Assembly: GCA_050250395.1 (NCBI GenBank)
Contig: JBFWOQ010000035.1
Coordinates: 1-29,954, forward strand
DNA length: 29,954 nucleotides
Direction: 5' to 3'
DNA from: JAGPUQ01 sp050250395
GTDB lineage: Bacteria > Pseudomonadota > Gammaproteobacteria > Pseudomonadales > Porticoccaceae
Position 1 is the first letter of the stretch; every line of letters starts with the position of its first letter. The notes below the pieces were generated by a model. That model saw only the letters and a program-made list of their open reading frames with translations. It did no database searches and was not told where the DNA came from. The position numbers and the translations under genes were made by a program. Of this stretch, positions 18,619 through 25,972 are shown piece after piece.

Positions 18619-19245
18619 CTATCCCGTGTCGCCAACGGCTTCGATGTCTTCCACATAAAACAGCTCGCAGGCGCCACTGCCACTGTCGGTGCGGCTCAGC
18701 GAGCTGCGCCAGCGCCAGCCATCCGGGCGCGACGCTTCGACCAGACGACCTTGCAGGGACACCAACTGGCCGGGCCGCAGCGCGGCGATACGTGACGCGA
18801 TGTGACGGCTCGCCGGAATCAGATGCATGTTCGCGGCGGAACCTGTGATTTCGCTTTCCGGTATCGGTGGGGCGTCGCGCCAGCGCCAGTGCAGAAAGCG
18901 CGCCGATTGCGACAAACTCAGTCCGCGCAGCACGGCGGAATCCGACATCCGCTGCCAGCCGATCCCGAGATCATAGGGCGCCAACGCCGATTCCCGACCC
19001 AGACGGTAACGCGACACCAGCAGCACCCGACCGTGCAGCGAAAATCGTGCGAGCGGGGTCAGAGTGAATTCCCGGTAGGCAAACGGTCCCGGATCCTCGA
19101 CGTGCGTTTGCAGCGGTACGGTCGCGACCAGCACGCCGTCGGTTCGTGTGATCGCCCGATGCGTGAAACGATCCCAGACCTGCGCCAGGCCCAGCAGCAC
19201 GATGACCGCAAGGACGCAGCGCTTCAGCATCGCGATATTCGCCAT
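18619..19245 (-). CDS. Conserved hypothetical membrane-anchored protein
   Basis: A protein of about 208 residues with one N-terminal hydrophobic segment (CVLAVIVLLGLAQVW), so probably an inner-membrane-anchored periplasmic protein. The rest is soluble, with GIGWQRMSDSAVLRGL, a Trp-rich HWRWRD, the conserved-looking SAANMHLIPAS, a beta-type VSLQGRLVEA segment, and a C-terminal WRWRSSLSRTDSGSGACELFYVEDIE. I know this pattern as a conserved hypothetical of proteobacteria but not a function; the C-terminal half may form an OB-like beta fold. The start is uncertain among GTG 19266, ATG 19245 and ATG 19230, none with a strong ribosome site. It lies 85 bases downstream of recQ on the same strand and may be cotranscribed. 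Confidence 0.7.
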   Translation of the reverse strand: MANIAMLKRCVLAVIVLLGLAQVWDRFTHRAITRTDGVLVATVPLQTHVEDPGPFAYREFTLTPLARFSLHGRVLLVSRYRLGRESALAPYDLGIGWQRMSDSAVLRGLSLSQSARFLHWRWRDAPPIPESEITGSAANMHLIPASRHIASRIAALRPGQLVSLQGRLVEASRPDGWRWRSSLSRTDSGSGACELFYVEDIEAVGDTG

Positions 19246-19330
19246 GGTCTGCCGTGCGGCCCGCACGCCACAGCGTTGTGGAGCACCGCCCGCAGCGGAC
19301 CTCCCGGCGACTCGAACGCCACGACCCGAA

Positions 19331-21463
19331 TCACTTGCCCGCCATCCATGCCGCCTGGATGCAGCGTAGCACGCCGTAATCGACGCGCCCCCCGAGCGCC
19401 TCGAACACGGGCTTCAATCCCGGGCCGTCGTGAAGTTCCATCATGGCGAGAATCCGGTCGATGGCATTGTGATCGAGCCCCACCACCTCAACCAGTTCCA
19501 CCTGACGCTGGCGCACGGCTTCGGCCATATGGGTGTAGATCGTGCTCTCGCGCAGACCGCGCCGGCGCGCAATCGCCGCGACGTCCATGCCGGCCCGAAA
19601 CAGTGCCAGCGTTTCCGCCTTGGTGTCGCCGCCATCAGCCTCTTGGCGGGAAGCGCCGTATTGGCCGATCAGTTCCACGAAGGTGTCACCGTAGGCGGCC
19701 AGCTTGCGGCTGCCGATGCCGGAAACGCGCGCCATCTCCCGCAGGCTTTGGGGCCGTTGGGCCATCAGTTCCATCAGGGTGGCGTCGTGGAAGATGGCAT
19801 AGGGTGGCACACCCTGTTCCGCGGCCAACTCGCGGCGCCGGCGCCGCAGGGCTTCCCACAGTTCCGCGTCCACTCCGGAGACGCCTCCGCCAGAGGTTCG
19901 CGATTTTCGGGTCGCGCGCTCCGCCGGCAGTTCCTTGCGCAACCACAGCTTTTCCGCGCCCTGCAATACCGGACGACAGCGCTCGGCCAGACGCAGGCCG
20001 CCGTGGCCCTCGGCATCCACGTTGAGCAGACCGCGCGCGATCAGTTGCCGAAACAGGCTGCGCCATACCGGAGTGGTCAGATCGGCACCTATGCCGAAGG
20101 TCGTGATCTTGTCGTGGCCGAAGCGCTGCACGCGCTCATCGACCTTGCCCTGCAGCACGTCGATCAGATAATTGACGCCGAACCGCTGCCCGGTGCGGTG
20201 AACGCAGGACAGCGCCTTGCGCGCGGCGTCCGTGGCATCCCAGGTTTGCGGTGGCGTGAGGCAGTTGTCGCAGTTGCCGCAGGGATCGGGTTCCGGATCG
20301 CCAAAGTAGGTGAGCAGTGCCTGACGCCGGCAACCGGTCATCTCGCACAGGCCGAGCATGGCATCGAGCTTGTGGCGCTCGATGCGCTTGTACTGCTCCT
20401 CCGCCGTCGAGCCCTCCATCATCTGGCGCAGGGTAATCACGTCCTGCAGGCCATACAGCATCCAGGCGTCGGCGGGCAGGCCGTCACGACCGGCACGGCC
20501 GGTCTCCTGGTAGTAGGCCTCGACACTTTTGGGCAGAGTGAGGTGGGCGACGAAGCGCACATTGGGTTTGTCGATACCCATGCCGAAGGCGATGGTGGCG
20601 ACCATGACGATGCCTTCTTCATCGAGAAAACGGCGCTGGTTGGCCTCGCGCTGCTCGCTGCTCATGCCGGCGTGGTAGGGCAGCGCCACCAGTTTTTGCG
20701 TGCCGAGCCAGTCAGCGATCTCATCGACCCGCTTGCGGGACAGGCAGTAGACGATGCCGGCTTCACCGGGATGTTCATCGCGGATGAAGCGCAGCAGTTT
20801 GTCGCGCCCGCCGCTGCCCCCCTCGGCGATGCGGTAGCGGATATTGGGGCGATCGAAACCGCTGATGAACACCCGCGCCCGCTCCAGATCGAGGCGGCGC
20901 AGGATCTCGCGCCGGGTGGGCTCGTCGGCGGTGGCGGTCAGCGCGATCCGGGGCACGTCGGGAAAACGCTGGTGGAGCACGTCGAGGCGGATGTATTCGG
21001 GGCGGAAATCGTGCCCCCACTGGGACACGCAATGGGCTTCGTCGATGGCGAACAGGTTGATGCGCACCCGCGCCAGCAGGTCCAGCACGAACTCCTGCAC
21101 CAGGCGTTCGGGTGCGAGGTAGATCAGATCCAGCTCCCCGGCCAGCAGTCGGCGGGTCACCGCACGGGATTCGTCCGCACTCTGCGATGAGTTGAGGAAG
21201 TCCGCCGCCACGCCGGCCTGCCGCAACGCGGCCACCTGATCCTGCATCAGCGCGATCAGGGGCGACACCACGACGGCGGTGCCCGGCAACAGGATGGCCG
21301 GCACCTGGTAGCACAGGGATTTGCCACCGCCGGTGGGCATCAGCACCAAGGCGTCGGTGCCCGCCAGCAGCGTATCGATCACCTCGCCCTGGGGTGGGCG
21401 GAAGGACGGATAGCCGAAGACGGACCGGAGGATGTCGAGCGGGGTGCGGGTCATCCGTGGCAT
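19331..21463 (-). CDS. recQ: ATP-dependent DNA helicase RecQ with C-terminal HTH domain
   Basis: A 710-residue 3'-5' helicase for replication-fork repair and recombination. Domains in order: the SF2 core with Walker A PTGGGKSLCYQVP (about 43-55) and DEAH at 141-144 (DEAHCVSQWGHDFRPEY); helicase C with YYQETGRAGRDG; the RecQ zinc domain (CEMTGCRRQ...CGNCDNC); a winged helix; and HRDC (about 515-590). A C-terminal helix-turn-helix region (AAIARRRGLRESTIYTHMAEA) follows and resembles the HTH_40 domain found on some RecQ proteins. It accounts for the 100 residues beyond the usual 610. The start is chosen at the ATG at 21463; ATG 21454 gives MTRTPLDILRSVFGY and is equally plausible. No ribosome site is clear. 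Confidence 0.94.
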   Translation of the reverse strand: MPRMTRTPLDILRSVFGYPSFRPPQGEVIDTLLAGTDALVLMPTGGGKSLCYQVPAILLPGTAVVVSPLIALMQDQVAALRQAGVAADFLNSSQSADESRAVTRRLLAGELDLIYLAPERLVQEFVLDLLARVRINLFAIDEAHCVSQWGHDFRPEYIRLDVLHQRFPDVPRIALTATADEPTRREILRRLDLERARVFISGFDRPNIRYRIAEGGSGGRDKLLRFIRDEHPGEAGIVYCLSRKRVDEIADWLGTQKLVALPYHAGMSSEQREANQRRFLDEEGIVMVATIAFGMGIDKPNVRFVAHLTLPKSVEAYYQETGRAGRDGLPADAWMLYGLQDVITLRQMMEGSTAEEQYKRIERHKLDAMLGLCEMTGCRRQALLTYFGDPEPDPCGNCDNCLTPPQTWDATDAARKALSCVHRTGQRFGVNYLIDVLQGKVDERVQRFGHDKITTFGIGADLTTPVWRSLFRQLIARGLLNVDAEGHGGLRLAERCRPVLQGAEKLWLRKELPAERATRKSRTSGGGVSGVDAELWEALRRRRRELAAEQGVPPYAIFHDATLMELMAQRPQSLREMARVSGIGSRKLAAYGDTFVELIGQYGASRQEADGGDTKAETLALFRAGMDVAAIARRRGLRESTIYTHMAEAVRQRQVELVEVVGLDHNAIDRILAMMELHDGPGLKPVFEALGGRVDYGVLRCIQAAWMAGK

Positions 21464-21664
21464 TGTAGGGGCGATGGGGCCGTATCGCTGGTGCGAGTGC
21501 AGCAATCAATCCCTGAACAGCCCCCCCGACCCGGCCGACAGGATTGCCGCCGACCGGACGCGGGCCTTGCCTTGGGCACGAGACATCGTCCAGCATTGGG
21601 GCGCGGGCCGATACCTCGTCTTCGGCGTCGCCCACGCGGCGCCGTCCGTGCCCGGGGTCGTCAT

Positions 21665-21670
21665 TACAAT
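21665..21670 (+). promoter_or_regulatory. Candidate -10 element for the CoA-transferase gene
   Basis: TACAAT occurs in a short AT-rich patch 26 bases before the ATG, in an otherwise GC-rich gap. No convincing -35 hexamer is found 16-18 bases upstream, so a strong sigma-70 promoter is not supported. Confidence 0.3.
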
Positions 21671-21696
21671 AAATCACGCAACCGGAAGGCTCAGCC

Positions 21697-22917
21697 ATGA
21701 CACAACCGAACCAACATCTCCTGACCGGCGTACGCATCCTGGATCTCACCCGGGCGCTGGCGGGACCGAGCTGCACACGCATGTTCGCCGAACTGGGCGC
21801 CGAGGTGATCAAGATCGAGCCGGCACCCGGCGGCGATATGGTGCGCGGCATTTCAAAACTGCGCGGGGATCGCAGCCTCTACATCATCCAGCAGAGCCTC
21901 AACAAAAAGAGCCTGTGCGTGAACCTGCGCGATCCCGCCGGTCTGGCGCTGGTGCGGGAGCTGGTGCCCCATTGCGATGCGGTGGTCGAAAACTTCAAGC
22001 CCGGCATCATGGCGGACATGGGCCTCGGCTATGAGGACCTCCGCCAACTGAAGGACGACATCATCCTGTGTTCCATCTCCGCGCTGGGGCAGAGCGGGCC
22101 GCTGTCCCACAAGCCCGGCTACGACTACATCGCGCAGGCCTATTCCGGGATCACCTCGATGATCGGCGAAGCGGACGCTCCACCCTACATCCCGCTCGCC
22201 GGTATCGGCGATGTCAGCAGCGGAGTACACGGCGCCTTCGGTATCGCCGCCGCCCTGCTTCACCGCGCCCGCACCGGTCGCGGCCAGCATCTGGATATTT
22301 CGATCCTCGACTGCTACTACCACTGCCACGAGGTCAATGTGCATCAGTGCAGCGGCAGCGACGGGGCCATCCAGCCCACGCGCGCCGGCCGTCACCTCGC
22401 CTACCTCTGCCCGGCCGGCATCTACCGGGCGCCCGGCGGCAACATCACGCTGATGGGCTTCATGCATCACTGGAAAGACCTGTGCAAGGCGATGGGGCGC
22501 CCCGAGCTGGTGAGCGATGTGAACTACGCGACCGACGCCGCCCGCCTAGCGCAACGCGACCGGGTGGTGAAGATGATCGAGGACTGGATGGCCGGATTTC
22601 CGAACGTCGCCGCCATCGTCGAGTTGCTCGAAGCCCATGGCGTGCCCTGCGCGCCGGTGCTCTCCATCGCGGAAACCCTCACCCACCCCCATCTGGTGGC
22701 GCGCGGCACGGTGCGCACGGTGAACGACCGCTTTGCCGGCGAATTCCAGATTCCCGGCATGCCCATCAAGACCTCCGAGTATCCCGACAACCCCGACTAT
22801 CGCGCGCCGACCCTCGGCGAGCACAACCGCGAACTGTTGGGAACCCTGCTCGGCCGCAGCGCAGCCGAGATCGATGCGCTCCACGAGAACGGCATCTTGA
22901 TTGAACGCGAGCGGTGA
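21697..22917 (+). CDS. CaiB/BaiF (family III) CoA-transferase
   Basis: A 406-residue class III CoA-transferase, which moves CoA between organic acids through an enzyme-bound aspartyl intermediate. The N-terminal motif GVRILDLTRALAGPSCTRMFAELGAEVIKIE is diagnostic. The catalytic aspartate is D143 in KPGYDYIAQAYSG, followed by PPYIPLAGIGDVSSGVHGAFGIAAAL, which binds CoA and forms the interlocked dimer. The substrate is unknown; members act on formyl-, succinyl-, carnitinyl-, benzylsuccinyl- and similar CoAs. The ATG at 21697 has GGAAGG 7 bases upstream. It is a single gene, divergent from recQ, with the element copy 2 in its 3' flank. Confidence 0.92.
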   Translation: MTQPNQHLLTGVRILDLTRALAGPSCTRMFAELGAEVIKIEPAPGGDMVRGISKLRGDRSLYIIQQSLNKKSLCVNLRDPAGLALVRELVPHCDAVVENFKPGIMADMGLGYEDLRQLKDDIILCSISALGQSGPLSHKPGYDYIAQAYSGITSMIGEADAPPYIPLAGIGDVSSGVHGAFGIAAALLHRARTGRGQHLDISILDCYYHCHEVNVHQCSGSDGAIQPTRAGRHLAYLCPAGIYRAPGGNITLMGFMHHWKDLCKAMGRPELVSDVNYATDAARLAQRDRVVKMIEDWMAGFPNVAAIVELLEAHGVPCAPVLSIAETLTHPHLVARGTVRTVNDRFAGEFQIPGMPIKTSEYPDNPDYRAPTLGEHNRELLGTLLGRSAAEIDALHENGILIERER

Positions 22918-22997
22918 TCGCGGGAAACAGAACCATTTCCGCGCGCGAATGGGTTATCGCTGCTCGGGCACGCACGTTGAAAAACCGCCTATCCGCG

Positions 22998-23083
22998 CGC
23001 TAACCGCTTGTTGAAAAGCGTCGCGAGGGGCCAGATGCGAGAAGCAGATGGCTGCCGCAGCAGCCTTTCAACCAGCGGCTAAC
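22998..23083. mobile_element. MITE-like inverted-repeat element, copy 2 (internally deleted)
   Basis: This is a shorter relative of the element at 17890-18030. Imperfect terminal repeats are seen: CGCTTGTTGAAAAGCG near 23005-23020 against AGCCGCTGGTTGAAAGG read from the right end (about 23079-23063). The inner cores CGTCGCGAGGGGCCAGATGCGA and GAAGCAGATGGCTGCCGCAGCAG are almost identical to copy 1, but the 65 bases at 17928-17992 of copy 1 are absent. Its right end touches the TAG stop codon of the SUMT gene (23081-23079). A further GTTGAAAAAC at 22976-22985 may be a leftover end of another copy. Confidence 0.65.
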
Positions 23084-23915
23084 CGGTCCGACGGGCAAGC
23101 GTTGCCTCGGCCATCGCGGTGGAGACCGTCAGCGGCGTCGCGGCCTCGGTCCCGGGCAACCTCAGTCGCCCCCGCGCCGCCACCACATCCCCGACGATCA
23201 ACAGCGCCGGTGACGACAGCGGGTCTGCTTGCACCCGCCAGGCAATGTCGGCGAGGGTACCGAACACTTCCCGCTGGCGATCCGTGGTGCCATTGGCGAT
23301 GACCGCCACTGGCGTTGTTGCCGGGAGACCCTGCTCGATCAACCCGACCGCGATTTCGGCGAGGCAGGACAGCCCCATGTAGACCACGGTGGTGTGGTGG
23401 GGCCGGCACAGCAGGGACCAGTCGAGCGCGAGTTTGCCATCCTGGCGATGCGCGGTGACCAGGGTAACCGCCTGGGCATGATCGCGGTGGGTGAGCGCAA
23501 TGCCGGTGGCCGCCGCGCAGCCGGTGGCGGCGGTGATGCCGGGTACCACATCGCACGGGATGCCGGCGGCGTTCAGGGCGTCGATTTCCTCGCCACCGCG
23601 ACCGAAGATAAAGGGATCGCCGCCCTTGAGGCGCACCACGCGCTTGCCCTGTCGGCCGAGCGTCACCAGCAGTTCGCAGATGCGTGCCTGCGGCATGCTG
23701 TGGCAGTGCTTGCGTTTGCCCACATAGATGTGCGCGCAATCCGGCCGACAGTGTTGCAGCAGCGCCGGATTCACCAGCCGGTCGTAGACCACCACTTCGG
23801 CCTGCTCCAGCAGGCGCACGGCCTTGAGCGTGATGAGTTCGGGATCGCCGGGGCCAGCGCCGACCAGATCGACGCGACCGGCGGTGCCGATTGCGGCTGA
23901 GACTGGCCCGATCAT
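23079..23915 (-). CDS. cobA: Uroporphyrinogen-III C-methyltransferase (SUMT)
   Basis: A 278-residue SAM-dependent enzyme that methylates uroporphyrinogen III twice to precorrin-2, the branch point to siroheme and cobalamin. The tetrapyrrole methylase motifs are intact: VDLVGAGPGDPELITLKA, VVVYDRLVNP, RLKGGDPFIFGRGGEE and VVPGITAATGCAAATGI. It is a stand-alone SUMT without the CysG dehydrogenase/ferrochelatase domain, so those steps need another gene. The ATG at 23915 overlaps the stop of the anchor-protein gene (ATGA), and it is last in the nitrate assimilation operon, where it supplies siroheme for NirB. The frame is open far upstream, but that part is a shadow of the anchor gene. Confidence 0.94.
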   Translation of the reverse strand: MIGPVSAAIGTAGRVDLVGAGPGDPELITLKAVRLLEQAEVVVYDRLVNPALLQHCRPDCAHIYVGKRKHCHSMPQARICELLVTLGRQGKRVVRLKGGDPFIFGRGGEEIDALNAAGIPCDVVPGITAATGCAAATGIALTHRDHAQAVTLVTAHRQDGKLALDWSLLCRPHHTTVVYMGLSCLAEIAVGLIEQGLPATTPVAVIANGTTDRQREVFGTLADIAWRVQADPLSSPALLIVGDVVAARGRLRLPGTEAATPLTVSTAMAEATLARRTG

Positions 23916-25930
23916 TTCCGGTGCTCCGCTCCCGGCAGCGGCTTCCAGATCAGGATTTCCTTCAGGTGCGCCAGCACAGCGCGCGGTCGCGCGGCCTTGA
24001 CGGTCGCCCACAGCTCGTCGCCCTTGAACTTGCCGTGCAGTTCGCGCACCACGCCGACCTGCTCGCGATCCACCAGCCCGGTCGTGCGGGCGTGGTCGAT
24101 GAAATCCTGGTTTTTCCAGAAGAAGGCGCCCGGCATGGTGGTGGGAATCACCACCACGAAGAACAGCGAGCGACCGATGGCGGCGGCGGCGATCAAGCCC
24201 GGCGCCAGCAGCAGCCAGGCCACCACCGCACCCCAACCACTGAGCGCGCCGGCCGCGGCGATCAGGGCCAGCGCCGCCGTCGCGACGATATTCAGCGCGA
24301 GCAGCCCATTGCGCAGCAGCCAGGGGTAGTAATAGCGCGTGGTTTGCAGAAACCAGGACACCGAACCCTCCTTGCCGAGCACTTTCATCGCGCGAGCGTG
24401 GCCGACATGGCCGATGGCTTCGATGCCGAGCCCGGCGCAGATCACGGCGGCGAGCCCCGCGACCAGGGGTGCGGTGGTGGCCCCGGCGAAGGCCAGGATG
24501 GGCAGTGCCACCAGACCCGCGAGCAGCCCGCCCAGAGCCAGCGCGCTGCCGCCGAACGCGGTCGCGGTCTGCCAGTGATCCCAGAACGGCCGCGCCGGGA
24601 TACGGTAGATGCGGTACATGAAATACAGGCCGGCAAGCCCGCACAGGGCGGCGCCCACGCCGATCGACTGGCGCAGCGCGAGTGCCAGCGGGTGCGCGAA
24701 CGGCGCCAGCAACACGAAGCCGATCAGCAGCGTGTAGAACCCGGTGATGCCCGCAATCTCGCGGCTCACCGGCGACCAGCGCAGATTGTTGAAGCCGCGG
24801 TAGAAGCGGTGCGGCTTGCCCAGGTGCATGTTGAGTTTGAATAAGCCATAGGTGAGCAACGCCAGCAGCGTCACCGCGAGCGGCGCAACGACGGGCGCGG
24901 TAGCCAGTGGCGCCAGCGCGGCCTGCCTGCCCGCGGCGCCGAACAAACCGCCCAGCAGCGTCAGCAGGAAGGCGCCGAGTACCGCCTGGGTGCTGAGCGT
25001 GAACACGACGTGGGCGCTCTCGTGGGAAGTGAGCAGCTTGCGCCAGTTCCACTCGCGCGCGGCGCCGCGCTTGCGCGCGTCCACTTCCGGCGTGAAGGCG
25101 CCGGTGGCGTCGTCCTTATGGTATTTCACCGGCAGGCCGTCGGGGCGGGTCATCTCCCGATGGGTCGAGCGCGTCTGCTGGAAGCGGATGTTGGGGTGGG
25201 TGATGGACGGGTCGGGGAAACCCGGAATTTCGGTCTTGGCCTCGATGCGGTTTTCCGGAATGTTCTCGATCACGCCGAAATCCAGCGCGTTGCCCAGGCA
25301 GGCGCTGACGCAGGCGGGTTTGAGGCCGACTTCGAGGCGGTCGACGCACATGTTGCACTTGGTCACCTGACCCTTGACCGGGTCGAGCTGGGGCGCGTTG
25401 TAGGGGCACACCCAGGTGCAGTAGCCGCAGCCGAAGCAGATGTCCGGGTCCTGCAACACCGCGCCGTATTCGGCGAACTTGGTGTAGGCGCGGGTCGGGC
25501 AGCCCTTCAGGCACACCGGGTCTTCGCAGTGGTTGCACGCCATCGAGATGTTGATGCGCTGGTAGTCGGGGAAAGTGCCGCCCTCGACATAGCCCACCGA
25601 GCGAAACGCGATGTGCGCCGGGTTGTCGTTTTTCTCGCTGCACGCGGATTCGCAGGCGTGGCAGCCGATGCAGTTGTCGGCGTTGAAGAAAAATCCGTGC
25701 TGTTTGTAGCGGTTGGGATTGCTGCCGACTTCGGGATTGGCGTTGATATGGAGGCTCTCGCCGCGCAGCTCGCTGTCGGCGGCGACCAGCTCGATCAGGT
25801 TGCCATAGCGGTTGGTGGCGCGCGCGTCCTTGTCCCACAGATAGGCGTAGGCTGGCTCGTCGTCGCGGACCGGAAAGATCGCCTGGTGCTGCTCGGCGCG
25901 GGTGTCGACGGGCCGTTCGATCTTGTTCAT
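23912..25930 (-). CDS. Fused four-cluster Fe-S / DmsC-like membrane anchor protein, electron donor to nitrate reductase
   Basis: A 672-residue fusion. Residues 80-215 form a DmsB/NrfC-like ferredoxin with 16 cysteines in four groups: C87-C90-C93-C97, C132-C135-C140-C144, C165-C168-C171-C175 and C192-C195-C207-C211. Residues 300-620 form about eight membrane helices resembling the DmsC/YnfH quinol-oxidising anchor (LLTLLGGLFGAAGRQ, GFYTLLIGFVLLAPFAHP and others). A soluble 50-residue tail ends the protein. No signal peptide is present, so the ferredoxin part is probably cytoplasmic. The inferred role is to take electrons from quinol and feed the nitrate reductase encoded immediately upstream. 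The ATG at 25930 has CGGAG 4 bases upstream. It lies 42 bases after the reductase stop and overlaps the SUMT start. Confidence 0.88.
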   Translation of the reverse strand: MNKIERPVDTRAEQHQAIFPVRDDEPAYAYLWDKDARATNRYGNLIELVAADSELRGESLHINANPEVGSNPNRYKQHGFFFNADNCIGCHACESACSEKNDNPAHIAFRSVGYVEGGTFPDYQRINISMACNHCEDPVCLKGCPTRAYTKFAEYGAVLQDPDICFGCGYCTWVCPYNAPQLDPVKGQVTKCNMCVDRLEVGLKPACVSACLGNALDFGVIENIPENRIEAKTEIPGFPDPSITHPNIRFQQTRSTHREMTRPDGLPVKYHKDDATGAFTPEVDARKRGAAREWNWRKLLTSHESAHVVFTLSTQAVLGAFLLTLLGGLFGAAGRQAALAPLATAPVVAPLAVTLLALLTYGLFKLNMHLGKPHRFYRGFNNLRWSPVSREIAGITGFYTLLIGFVLLAPFAHPLALALRQSIGVGAALCGLAGLYFMYRIYRIPARPFWDHWQTATAFGGSALALGGLLAGLVALPILAFAGATTAPLVAGLAAVICAGLGIEAIGHVGHARAMKVLGKEGSVSWFLQTTRYYYPWLLRNGLLALNIVATAALALIAAAGALSGWGAVVAWLLLAPGLIAAAAIGRSLFFVVVIPTTMPGAFFWKNQDFIDHARTTGLVDREQVGVVRELHGKFKGDELWATVKAARPRAVLAHLKEILIWKPLPGAEHRK

Positions 25931-25972
25931 GTCACTCCGGGGGACAGCACAGCATGGTTGGTGCCAGTGGTA

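Noticed and set aside
22919..22947. Hairpin-like CGCGGGAAA...TTTCCGCG just after the CoA-transferase stop
   Set aside because: The stem needs a bulge and no T-run follows, so it is not supported as an intrinsic terminator.
17890..23083. The two related repeats considered as ends of a composite mobile island carrying recQ and the CoA-transferase
   Set aside because: The genes between them are ordinary chromosomal genes on both strands with the same base composition, and no transposase or integrase is present; two dispersed short repeats explain the pattern better.
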